DNA from: Flavobacterium pallidum
GTDB lineage: Bacteria; Bacteroidota; Bacteroidia; Flavobacteriales; Flavobacteriaceae
Direction: 5' to 3'
Assembly: GCF_003097535.1 (NCBI RefSeq)
Contig: NZ_CP029187.1
Span: 3,162,001-3,226,000, forward strand
DNA length: 64,000 nt
Positions 8,955 to 17,808 of the stretch are shown piece after piece. The notes beneath the pieces were generated by a model that was not told the DNA's origin, ran no database searches, and saw only the letters and a program-made list of their open reading frames with translations. The translations under genes and the position numbers were made by a program. Every line of letters starts with the position of its first letter. Position 1 is the first letter of the stretch.

Positions 8955-9608
8955 ATGAAAATCCTGATGATTGACGATCATCCCTCGCAACTCCATGCCT
9001 ATAAGATGATATTGTCCTTAAATGAACAGAATCTTGCTATTGAAACCACAGAAGTTTATACTTGCGAGGCAGCTTATCCCTTAATTGTTAACGCCAGCCC
9101 CAATACGTTTTCATTTGTATTCCTTGACAGGAGCATGCCTGCCTATAAGGAAAAAAACATCAATTCCGGCGAGGATTTGGCAGCCATCATAAGATTATAT
9201 CATCCGGGCACTAAGCTCGTGATGCTCACTTCACATGCAGAGTCATTCATTATCTATAACATCGTCAGGAACATTAACCCTGATGGACTTCTTGTCAAAA
9301 GTGATTTCGGTACCGATGAATTGCTTGATGCATTCACGGCAATACTAAACGGGAGCAGGTATCACAGCCAAACGGTAAGATCCTGCATGGACGAACTGCT
9401 TTTAAAAGAAGATTACCTCGATAGCTACGACAGGGAAATTGTGACGCTGTTAGGAGAAGGCGCGAAAATGAAAACCATGATGCAGCGGCTGAATTTGTCA
9501 CGCAGTGCAATAGACAAACGTAAAGCCCAGATAAAAATCTACCTCGAAATTGAAAAAGGAGATGATGAAGCTATAGTACGCAAAGCCCGGGAAGCAGGAT
9601 TAATTTAA
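8955..9608 (+). CDS. response regulator, partner of the upstream histidine kinase
   Basis: A 217-residue regulator with an N-terminal receiver (IDDHPSQLHAYK, FVFLDRSMPAYKEKN with the phosphoacceptor Asp, GLLVKSDF with the conserved Lys). The C-terminal helix-turn-helix is EIVTLLGEGAKMKTMMQRLNLSRSAIDKRKAQIKIYLEI. It is spaced five bases from the kinase stop codon, so the two are almost certainly co-transcribed and cognate. It is the paralogue of the orphan regulator at 4990-5643. Target promoters cannot be seen. Confidence 0.92.
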   Translation: MKILMIDDHPSQLHAYKMILSLNEQNLAIETTEVYTCEAAYPLIVNASPNTFSFVFLDRSMPAYKEKNINSGEDLAAIIRLYHPGTKLVMLTSHAESFIIYNIVRNINPDGLLVKSDFGTDELLDAFTAILNGSRYHSQTVRSCMDELLLKEDYLDSYDREIVTLLGEGAKMKTMMQRLNLSRSAIDKRKAQIKIYLEIEKGDDEAIVRKAREAGLI

Positions 9609-9651
9609 AGGCACCGGGATGTCCGGATGATTCACGACTTTGAGTCTGAAA

Positions 9652-10335
9652 CTATGAGCGTTTTAAAGGCAGGTCATCTATGTGGATATAATTGTTGCGC
9701 AGCGCATAGATCAAAACGCCGATAAAGTTTTTTGAACCTGTTTTCTCCATGATACTTTGGCGATGCGTTTCGATAGTGCTGTGTGCGACATTAAGTTTCC
9801 TCGCAATTTCAGTGCTGGTCATTTCATGCCCGATTAGCCTGATTACCTCAATCTCCCTTTTCGTAAATGTTGTTTCCCTGCCGGCAGGCTTTTGAGCCGC
9901 AATTTGTTCAGGATGATGATACCCCTTATTAAGCAGCAACAAATGCTCCAGTTCGGCAGGCACTGCACTTTCGGAAAAAAGTGTAGATATGGCTGCTTTA
10001 AGCTCAATAAGTATGATGCCCGGAGTAATAATACCGGTAGCACCCGCGGCAAAAAGGTTGGCCGCACTATCTATGGTGAAGGCATGATCGATAACGAGCA
10101 GTTTGGATGATGGTAAATTTCTTTTAACCATTTCACATACCGTCAAAGGAGATAACTCAGTATGATGAAGGTCCAGAACCACCACGTCTACCTGGCGCCC
10201 ACGTAACTTATTCATAAGAAGCACATCCGGAGGTGCATCGACTACAGCCTGCATTTTTCCAAATAGGTTGATGGCAAGAAGTAAGCTCTTCCTGTGCAGC
10301 ATCGAATCACCAATTATCCCGACTTTAATCATCAT
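9652..10335 (-). CDS. LuxR/NarL-family response regulator with degenerate receiver
   Basis: A 227-residue protein. The C-terminal HTH (FTKREIEVIRLIGHEMTSTEIARKLNVAHSTIETHRQSIMEKTGSKN) is a classic LuxR domain. The receiver keeps the Asp in VVVLDLHHTE, but the usual N-terminal Asp pair is reduced to GDS (Asp10 only), and the conserved Lys is replaced in GIITPG. I infer an atypical receiver that may not be phosphorylated normally. It converges with the kinase-linked regulator, with 43 bases between the stops. Confidence 0.88.
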   Translation of the reverse strand: MMIKVGIIGDSMLHRKSLLLAINLFGKMQAVVDAPPDVLLMNKLRGRQVDVVVLDLHHTELSPLTVCEMVKRNLPSSKLLVIDHAFTIDSAANLFAAGATGIITPGIILIELKAAISTLFSESAVPAELEHLLLLNKGYHHPEQIAAQKPAGRETTFTKREIEVIRLIGHEMTSTEIARKLNVAHSTIETHRQSIMEKTGSKNFIGVLIYALRNNYIHIDDLPLKRS

Positions 10336-10807
10336 ATTTTTAGTGCCTATTCAGCCAGCTAGAATTAATCTTCCATCAAATATGTAGGCAAATTTATTTG
10401 TATGCCAATTCGTGGCATTACACACTTTGTGTACATATTGTTAAAGTTTCTTCATGAAGCTTCGCGGCACCGTCATCCATATTCAAAAAACATAAGGTTT
10501 TATTGAGTTACAATTTTGATAATATTCTTCATCAATGATCGTCATGTAAACGGTAAGCTCTGTGCTGCAGGACGCAACATGCATCCTTGCCTTGAACCCG
10601 CTGAGCTGGTAAAACTATTTTTCCCATCAAGGAGACGAGTCGTTAAAAATCATGGTAAACCACTATTTTTTTCCCCCGGGTTTAGTCATAGTTTTGTCCG
10701 GTTCGTCGTGATATAGCGGTCTGTATAGTGATTGTAATAGCATAAAATTGAAAATTACGCACCGCGGCACACTTTGATCGTTTGTTCAACAATTCAAAAT
10801 TTATAAT
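10336..10807. other. intergenic region without a supported gene
   Basis: 472 bases between divergent genes. A 66-codon open frame at 10516 has no homology I recognise, so I do not call it. Promoters for both neighbours must lie here. Confidence 0.45.
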
Positions 10808-11926
10808 ATGAAGAAAATTTTATTTACGGTGGGGCTGATAGCTTTATCGATGACTACCCAGGCGCAATTAGGAGGATTAATTAAAAAAGCTAAAAAGAAA
10901 GCTGAATCAGCCGTTGAAAACGCTGCAACGGGTGACAAAGATGTTGTAAAAAGCACGAAAGAAACCGTCAATGGCGCATCATCTGCAAATGTAACCATGG
11001 GTGGCCGCAATGGAACATTACAATTGTTCACTGAAGAAGTTTTAGATTTTCCACAGTACAGGAATCACATCGGCGAAGTTTGCTTTTCACACCAGGATTT
11101 TGACAGGACCATCCCAGAAACTGCATACATTAAGTCTTTTAAACTAGGCGAAAAAGTGGCAGCCAGGTCCTGGTCAGCGCATTCAGTCGCTAACAGTATC
11201 ATGCTCCAGCTTGAAGAGTACGGCATGAGCGTCAGTGATATAAACAAAGGAAGGAATGAGATTGGTGAAGGTGCTGCCGTATATGTTGTGATGTATCTTG
11301 ACGGAAAACTTTTCATGTTTACAGGAAACGAGCCAGGCACTGACTTTGAAACAAACACAAAGATTCCGTCAGACAGGTTTGAGTTAAATGACGGCACATC
11401 GAAAGAGTTCTTCGGTGAATACCTGATGCAGGACCTTGCAAAAAGAACGGACCTTCTGACTTCAGGTACGCACAAGCTGAAATTCGAAGTAATGCCGCGA
11501 TTGGTCAGCGTGCAATCCGGTTCTGATATACAATTTAAGCCGCTGGCTGTCGGGGAAATAGATCTGGTGGTACCTGAAGTCATTCCCACAGCCGAGAATT
11601 GCTTTCCCTACAAAGCGATATCCGATCCCGCACTGGAAGCTGAAGTACTCAAGCTGATGAAAAGCCGAAACCCAAATGCGATTAAAGTTATCATCAACAC
11701 CACTATTAAAATTGAACGCATGGACAATGGCACCATCCTCAATAAAAATTTTATCGCAGCAATTGTAAGTAAAACTTCAGAAAAAGTGTGGTATGATGTC
11801 TACCGTTTCGACAAGTTGTATGATGGAACACAATATGGTGAAGTCGTGATTAGCAGTAACAGCGACAATTTTACATATCCCCGGGATTGGAGGATTAATA
11901 AGGAATGTTTAAAATTTTTAAAGTAA
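10808..11926 (+). CDS. hypothetical secreted protein
   Basis: A 372-residue protein with a signal peptide (MKKILFTVGLIALSMTTQAQ). A lysine/alanine-rich linker follows (GGLIKKAKKKAESAVENAATG). The mature part mixes beta-rich segments, with phrases such as DFPQYRNHIGEVCFSHQDFD and KLKFEVMPRLVSVQSGSDIQF. No T9SS tail is visible, so it is probably periplasmic. I do not recognise a named family. An intrinsic terminator follows within 20 bases of the stop, suggesting a single-gene transcript. Confidence 0.7.
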   Translation: MKKILFTVGLIALSMTTQAQLGGLIKKAKKKAESAVENAATGDKDVVKSTKETVNGASSANVTMGGRNGTLQLFTEEVLDFPQYRNHIGEVCFSHQDFDRTIPETAYIKSFKLGEKVAARSWSAHSVANSIMLQLEEYGMSVSDINKGRNEIGEGAAVYVVMYLDGKLFMFTGNEPGTDFETNTKIPSDRFELNDGTSKEFFGEYLMQDLAKRTDLLTSGTHKLKFEVMPRLVSVQSGSDIQFKPLAVGEIDLVVPEVIPTAENCFPYKAISDPALEAEVLKLMKSRNPNAIKVIINTTIKIERMDNGTILNKNFIAAIVSKTSEKVWYDVYRFDKLYDGTQYGEVVISSNSDNFTYPRDWRINKECLKFLK

Positions 11927-11941
11927 AAAACTGATTACAGG

Positions 11942-11963
11942 AAACGCCGGAACTCCGGCGTTT
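11942..11963 (+). terminator. intrinsic terminator
   Basis: A 9-bp perfect stem AAACGCCGG / CCGGCGTTT with an AACT loop, then a T run. It follows the secreted-protein gene. Confidence 0.85.
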
Positions 11964-12194
11964 TTAATTAAATTTATTCCGCTTCTTTCGCTAAATTACA
12001 TAACTTCAGGAACTCCGGGCGTCCAAAATTCAGGATTAGTGAACTTTCATTGTGGCAGTATATGCTGTTGGAACACTCTATTATTTCATCGCTCCGGATA
12101 TCCTGTAATAATTTCAAAGAATGCTGTAAGTAACATGCGACTGTTTAGTTTGATATTTGGACTGCATTAAGCAAATATCCTAACAACGTTAAGC

Positions 12195-14837
12195 ATGAAA
12201 ATTTTAAAGACCCAGGTTTTACGGGGGCCAAATGTCTGGAGCAATTACAGGAACAGGTTGATACAGGTCCGGCTCGACCTGGAAGAAATGGAGGAATTCC
12301 CAACGGATAAGATTAAGGGATTTTGCAGCCGGCTGAAGTCTTTATTACCCAGTATGATTGAACACGAATGTTCCGAAGGCAAACGTGGCGGATTCTTTGA
12401 ACGTGTTGAGCGCGGCACATGGCTCGGGCACGTTATGGAACATATTGCTCTTGAAATACAATCAATGGCGGGAATGGAAACGGGCTATGGGCGCACCCGA
12501 AGCACCAGTACCAAAGGTATTTACAACCTGGTCTTTACATATGAGGTTGAAGAAGCAGGGTTATATGCGGCACAGGCTGCATTTCGTATCATAAATGCCC
12601 TTTGCGATAACGAAACTTATGATTTGAAGGACGATATTACACAATTGAAATTTCTTAAACGCCGCTACGGCCTTGGCCCAAGCACGCTATCCATCGTGAA
12701 GGAAGCCGAAAAAAGGGGCATACCCTGGACCAGGTTGGGCAAAAACTCAAAAATACAACTGGGTTATGGCGTGAATCAAAAGCAGTTTCAGGCCACAATA
12801 ACATGCAATACCGCAAATACCGCAGTAAATATCGCGGGTGACAAAGATGCTACTAAAAAACTATTGGCCAAAGCGATGGTCCCTGTAGCTGCAGGTGACG
12901 TATGTCAAACCATCGAAGGCTTAAATGATATCATTGACAGTATTGGATTCCCGATTGTGATTAAACCGCTTAACGGTAATCATGGTAAAGGTGCCACTAT
13001 TGGTATAAATAATCCTGACGCTGCAATTGACGCATTTGCAGAAGCAAAAGTGTTTGGACGATATGTTGTCGTCGAGAAATTTGTTTCGGGATCTGATTTC
13101 AGGCTGCTGGTCATTGATGGTAAATTCGTTGCAGCTTCCAAACGCGTTCCGGCGCATGTCATCGGCGATGGAAAGTCGGATATATCCGATTTGATTGATC
13201 GGGTTAACAGCCAGCCCAACCGTGGAGAAGGACATGAAGCGGCACTAACAAAGATAACATGCGACCATGATACCGATAACCAGCTTCAAAAATATGGGTA
13301 CACGCTACAGAGCATTCCGGCTGCAAATGAAATTATTTACCTCAAATCGACGGCAAATATCAGTACAGGAGGCACCGCAGAAGATGTGACCGATGAAATA
13401 CATCCAGAAAATATATTCACAGCCGAACGCATTGCTAAGATTGTCGGACTTGATGTTTGTGGAATTGACATCATGGCCGCTAACATCACCGAGCCTTTGC
13501 GTAAAACCCAGGGTGTGGTGCTTGAGGTCAATGCAGCTCCGGGTTTCAGGATGCATCTCGAACCTTCCATCGGCAAACCACGCAACGTTGCAAAGGCTGT
13601 TGTAGATATGCTTTACCCTCCCGGGTCAGTAAGTACGGTGCCGTTATTTGCAGTGACAGGAACAAATGGTAAAACCACCACGACCAGGCTATTGGCACAT
13701 ATAGCAAAAACCGCAGGATACTGTCCGGGCTATACCACTACCGATGGCATTTATATCGGAGATTACAGGATACAGGAAGGTGATACTACGGGTCCGGTCA
13801 GTGGAAGTCTCATACTGTCAGATCCTACAATAGATTTTGCAGTTCTTGAAACAGCGCGTGGCGGATTGTTGCGTGGTGGGCTTTGCTTTGAACAATGTGA
13901 TGTCGGGATCATTACTAATATACAGGAGGACCACCTGGGGCTAAACGATATTGAAGACCTGCGTGACCTCGCAAATGTAAAAGCTGTTGTTGCACGTAGT
14001 GTTAAGACCGATGGATGGGCAGTGTTGAATGCCGAGGATGAAAACTGTGTACGGATTGCAAACCAGATTGATTGCAATGTAGCCTTCTTCGCGTTTGATG
14101 AAGACCTTCCATTGATACAGCGCCGGATAAAAAGAGGTAGGCCTGTAGCAGTTCTTTCAGGAAATGATATAACCATTATCAAAGGCAGTGACAGGATTAT
14201 CCTTGATTCGGTTTTCAATATTCCTCTTACTGAAAATGGACATTGCCGTTTTATGATTTCAAATGTCATGGCCGCAGCACTTGCTGCTTATTGTTATGGT
14301 TTGACTATTGAATTGATACGAGAAGCGCTGCATAGCTTCACTCCTGATTATGAAACCACCCCCGGCAGGATGAACCTGTTCGACATGGGTACTTACAAAG
14401 TACTGGTAGATTATGCACATAACCCGCACGGTTTAATGGCAATGAAAGATTATCTGTCTCATGTTGATGCTTCACGGAAAATAGGGATCATTGCAGGTAT
14501 AGGTGACCGGCGTGAAGAAGATACTATTACCCTGGCTAAAATAGCAGCAGGTATGTTCGACCATATTATCGTACGTCAGGAACACAGCCTGCGGGGAAAG
14601 ACGGTTGACGAAATCAATGCATTGGTAGTCAAAGGAATCCAATCTGCAGGAACCAAAACCACCTATGACCTTATACCCAATGAACCTGAAGCAATTGCAT
14701 TTGCAATAAGAATGGCAGCACCAGGAGACTTGATAGTTGCCTTAAGCGATGGGCACCGAGAAGTGGTCGATATCATCCTTGAAGAGCAGGAATATATTAA
14801 ATCAACCGCTGATCGACAATTACTTTATCCCGTGTAG
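12195..14837 (+). CDS. cphA: cyanophycin synthetase
   Basis: An 880-residue protein of the usual CphA length, which polymerises aspartate and arginine into multi-L-arginyl-poly-L-aspartate using ATP. The N-terminal domain begins MKILKTQVLRGPNVWSN. An ATP-grasp domain follows at about residues 210-475 (VIKPLNGNHGKGATIGI, DFRLLVIDGKFVAASKRVPA, VLEVNAAPGFRMHLEPS). The C-terminal Mur-ligase-like domain starts with the P-loop GTNGKTTTTR (from residue 489) and ends with DYAHNPHGLMAM and GIGDRREED. No cyanophycinase (cphB) lies next to it, so turnover must be encoded elsewhere or be absent. All domains look intact. Confidence 0.95.
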   Translation: MKILKTQVLRGPNVWSNYRNRLIQVRLDLEEMEEFPTDKIKGFCSRLKSLLPSMIEHECSEGKRGGFFERVERGTWLGHVMEHIALEIQSMAGMETGYGRTRSTSTKGIYNLVFTYEVEEAGLYAAQAAFRIINALCDNETYDLKDDITQLKFLKRRYGLGPSTLSIVKEAEKRGIPWTRLGKNSKIQLGYGVNQKQFQATITCNTANTAVNIAGDKDATKKLLAKAMVPVAAGDVCQTIEGLNDIIDSIGFPIVIKPLNGNHGKGATIGINNPDAAIDAFAEAKVFGRYVVVEKFVSGSDFRLLVIDGKFVAASKRVPAHVIGDGKSDISDLIDRVNSQPNRGEGHEAALTKITCDHDTDNQLQKYGYTLQSIPAANEIIYLKSTANISTGGTAEDVTDEIHPENIFTAERIAKIVGLDVCGIDIMAANITEPLRKTQGVVLEVNAAPGFRMHLEPSIGKPRNVAKAVVDMLYPPGSVSTVPLFAVTGTNGKTTTTRLLAHIAKTAGYCPGYTTTDGIYIGDYRIQEGDTTGPVSGSLILSDPTIDFAVLETARGGLLRGGLCFEQCDVGIITNIQEDHLGLNDIEDLRDLANVKAVVARSVKTDGWAVLNAEDENCVRIANQIDCNVAFFAFDEDLPLIQRRIKRGRPVAVLSGNDITIIKGSDRIILDSVFNIPLTENGHCRFMISNVMAAALAAYCYGLTIELIREALHSFTPDYETTPGRMNLFDMGTYKVLVDYAHNPHGLMAMKDYLSHVDASRKIGIIAGIGDRREEDTITLAKIAAGMFDHIIVRQEHSLRGKTVDEINALVVKGIQSAGTKTTYDLIPNEPEAIAFAIRMAAPGDLIVALSDGHREVVDIILEEQEYIKSTADRQLLYPV

Positions 14838-14932
14838 TAGTTACGTTAATCCTACAATCTTACACAGCAATCTTATAAATTTTCCTTAGAAGTTCCGTTT
14901 AGTTTTGAAACTCATAATAAACCAACAAAACT

Positions 14933-17077
14933 ATGGAAAATCTGCAGGATGAAAAACAGCGCGACCTGACGATAAATAAATCCGACGGGACCAACAAGTA
15001 TCTGACTACCAATCAGGGCGTCAGTATCAATGATGACAATAATTCGCTGAAAGCAGGCGAACGCGGCCCTTCCCTACTTGAAGACTTTATCCTAAGGGAA
15101 AAAATCACGCATTTTGATCATGAGCGCATTCCGGAGCGGATAGTGCATGCCCGTGGCTCCGGCGCGCACGGTTTTTTTGAAGTGACAAATCCAATACCGC
15201 AATTCACCAAGGCTGGCTTTTTAAGCGAAACAGGAATTAAGACACCTGTGTTTACCAGATTTTCTACAGTAGCCGGTTCCCGCGGCTCAACGGACCTTGC
15301 AAGGGATGTACGCGGGTTCTCAGTAAAATTTTACACGCAGGAGGGTGTCTATGATTTGGTTGGCAATAATGTGCCGGTATTCTTTATACAGGACGCGATG
15401 AAATTCCCGGATTTGGTGCACGCCGTAAAGCCTGAACCGCATAACGAAATGCCCCAGGCAGCTTCTGCCCATGATACATTTTGGGATTTTATCTCATTGA
15501 TGCCTGAATCCATGCACATGATCATGTGGGTGATGTCGGACCGCGCGATTCCAAGAAGCTATAGGATGATGGAAGGTTTCGGGGTACATACCTTCAGGTT
15601 AATCAATGATATCGGGGAAGCGACTTTTGTGAAATTTCACTGGAAGCCAAAGTTGGGTACGCATGCCGTTTTATGGGATGAGGCACAGAAAATATCCGGT
15701 AAGAATCCCGATTTCCACCGCGAGGATTTATGGGAGGCAATTGAAATGGGCAATTTCCCTGAATGGGAATTGGGCGTACAATTGATTCCGGTTGCAGACG
15801 AGAACAAATATGAATTTGACCTGTTGGATCCAACTAAACTGGTTCCGGAAGAATTGGTTCCCGTAACCATCGTAGGAAGGATGGTATTGAACAGGAATCC
15901 CGATAACTTCTTTGCCGAAACAGAACAGATTGCCTTTCATCCGGGGCATGTGGTTCCCGGAATCGACTTTTCAAACGATCCACTGCTTCAGGGACGCTTA
16001 TTTTCCTATACCGATACGCAATTGTCAAGGCTGGGCAGCCCAAATTTTCATGAAATCCCAATTAACCGAAGCGTGGCACCGGTTCATAATAACCAGCGTG
16101 ACGGGCAAATGCGGCAGGAAATCAACGTGGGCCGCGTGAGCTACCATCCAAATTCACTGGGTGGTGGCTGCCCATACCAGGCAGCTGTCGCACAGGGAGG
16201 TTTTTCCAGTTTTGAGGAACGCATCGACGCACACAAGATCAGGCAGCGCAGCGACAGCTTCTCGGATCATTTCAGTCAGGCAAAACTATTTTTCAACAGC
16301 CAGACCGATACCGAAAAAAGCCACATCGTGAAGGCACTTCGTTTTGAACTTGGTAAGGTAGAAACCATGGCCATCCGTGTCAGGATGCTCGGATTGCTGT
16401 CCCAGGTCGACCAGCAGCTGGCAGCAAAAGTTGCGGAAGGATTAGGGATGTCGGTTCCTCCGAAACCGGAAATGCCCATGAATCATGGCGTTTCACCTGA
16501 ACAGGAAGCAACAGCATCTCAGGAGCCTAAGGCCGTTGAACAATCCGTTAGGGCATCAGATGCACTGACAATGCTCAGGAATCCGACCAATACACCAACT
16601 ATCGCATCCCGGAAAGTAGCCATCATCTGCAATGACGGCGTTTCTGAATCCAGCGTAATGAATATGAAAAGCGCCTTGATCAAACAGGATGCCAAAGGCC
16701 TTGTGGTAGCACCTCATCTTGGCACTATTGTTACAGACACTGATGGTGCCATTGCTGTCGACTTCAGCTTCCTTACAGCATCCTCCGTACTGTTCGACGC
16801 GGTTTACATTGCAGATGGGCAAGGGCTAAATGAGCTGTCAGAAAATGAAGATGTACAGGAATTCCTCAACGATGCCTATAAGCACTGCAAGGTCATCGGG
16901 GCTGATGGTGAAGCGGTGGCACTTGTCAGTTCTGCTCCGTTCGCAGCCAAAATTACCAATGAGGATAATGGCCTTGTATTCAGCAGTGAACCCGGTTCGG
17001 CAGCATTTACGCAGGAATTTACGGCAGCGATGGCACAACACCGCTTCTGGGACAGGGAAGAAAATTTATTCAACTAA
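14933..17077 (+). CDS. katE: large-subunit catalase (clade 2, HPII-like)
   Basis: A 714-residue haem catalase that dismutates hydrogen peroxide. The catalytic His72 lies in RIVHARGSGAHGFFEV and an Asn at about 146 in NNVPVFFIQD. The haem-ligand Tyr359 lies in RLFSYTDTQLSRLGSPNF. After about residue 550 there is a flavodoxin/GATase1-like C-terminal domain (KVAIICNDGVSESSVMNMKSAL), as expected for large-subunit catalases. The DUF892 gene begins 11 bases after its stop, so the two form a stress-protection operon. The symbol follows the E. coli HPII gene by architecture. Confidence 0.94.
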   Translation: MENLQDEKQRDLTINKSDGTNKYLTTNQGVSINDDNNSLKAGERGPSLLEDFILREKITHFDHERIPERIVHARGSGAHGFFEVTNPIPQFTKAGFLSETGIKTPVFTRFSTVAGSRGSTDLARDVRGFSVKFYTQEGVYDLVGNNVPVFFIQDAMKFPDLVHAVKPEPHNEMPQAASAHDTFWDFISLMPESMHMIMWVMSDRAIPRSYRMMEGFGVHTFRLINDIGEATFVKFHWKPKLGTHAVLWDEAQKISGKNPDFHREDLWEAIEMGNFPEWELGVQLIPVADENKYEFDLLDPTKLVPEELVPVTIVGRMVLNRNPDNFFAETEQIAFHPGHVVPGIDFSNDPLLQGRLFSYTDTQLSRLGSPNFHEIPINRSVAPVHNNQRDGQMRQEINVGRVSYHPNSLGGGCPYQAAVAQGGFSSFEERIDAHKIRQRSDSFSDHFSQAKLFFNSQTDTEKSHIVKALRFELGKVETMAIRVRMLGLLSQVDQQLAAKVAEGLGMSVPPKPEMPMNHGVSPEQEATASQEPKAVEQSVRASDALTMLRNPTNTPTIASRKVAIICNDGVSESSVMNMKSALIKQDAKGLVVAPHLGTIVTDTDGAIAVDFSFLTASSVLFDAVYIADGQGLNELSENEDVQEFLNDAYKHCKVIGADGEAVALVSSAPFAAKITNEDNGLVFSSEPGSAAFTQEFTAAMAQHRFWDREENLFN

Positions 17078-17088
17078 TACACAAACAT

Positions 17089-17655
17089 ATGAAAACTTCA
17101 ACAAAAAATAATGAGGCGAAAACACTCTCAAAAAAATCCGGTATAGTCGTAACGCCTGCTGCTGATGCCGCTACTGAATTAAGGGATTTCTTTATCGACA
17201 GCCTTAAAGATATATATTGGGCTGAAAATGCACTTGCGGGAGCACTACCGAAAATGGCGGCAAATGCCACTTCGGGTGCACTTGCGAGTACTATTATGGA
17301 ACACCTGGCCATTACCGAAATACAGGTGGCAAGGCTTGAAAGGGTTTTTGAACTTATTGGTAAAAAAGCAGAAGGAAAGAAATGTGAAGCGATGGCAGGG
17401 CTGCTTAAGGAAGGCGACAGCATTTTGGAAGAAACCGCACCTGGCGCAGTTCGCGATGCTGGCATTATAGCGGCTTCGCAGAAGATTGAGCACTATGAGA
17501 TCGCTACTTACGGTACGCTTTGCGCCTTCGCCAAAACCTTGGGCGAGAACGATTCAGCAAAACTATTAGCCCAGACACTTGCGGAAGAAAAAGAAGCTGA
17601 CTGCCTGCTTAATGATTTGGCGTTAGCACTAGTCAATATTGTAGCTGCAGGATAG
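17089..17655 (+). CDS. DUF892 (YciE/YciF) ferritin-like protein
   Basis: A 188-residue four-helix protein. After a basic N-terminus it begins ELRDFFIDSLKDIYWAENALAGALPKMA, the DUF892 opening, and continues with EHLAITEIQVARLERVF, then IIAASQKIEHYEIATYGTLCAFA and LLAQTLAEEKEADCLL. The spaced Glu/His residues resemble a di-iron ferritin-like centre. Family members are general-stress proteins often found near catalases. The 11-base gap to katE supports co-expression, and a bidirectional terminator closes the unit. Confidence 0.9.
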   Translation: MKTSTKNNEAKTLSKKSGIVVTPAADAATELRDFFIDSLKDIYWAENALAGALPKMAANATSGALASTIMEHLAITEIQVARLERVFELIGKKAEGKKCEAMAGLLKEGDSILEETAPGAVRDAGIIAASQKIEHYEIATYGTLCAFAKTLGENDSAKLLAQTLAEEKEADCLLNDLALALVNIVAAG

Positions 17656-17759
17656 TTCATTTGAGACATACTTTTTTTATCTTTTATCGATTCCTAATAA
17701 ATAAATCCAAATCCTAATACTGAAAGTTCGATAAGTGTAAATTGAACTCCATAAACTGA

Positions 17760-17792
17760 AAAAGCCCGTAAATCCAATATTTACGGGCTTTT
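17760..17792. terminator. bidirectional intrinsic terminator
   Basis: A perfect 14-bp stem (AAAAGCCCGTAAAT / ATTTACGGGCTTTT) with a 5-nt loop, flanked by A and T runs. It separates the convergent katE operon and the large T9SS gene. Confidence 0.92.
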
Positions 17793-17808
17793 GCATAAGT
17801 TTAAGAGA

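Noticed and set aside
10516..10716. 66-codon frame between the LuxR regulator and the secreted-protein gene
   Set aside because: Low-complexity, no promoter, no family; more likely non-coding.
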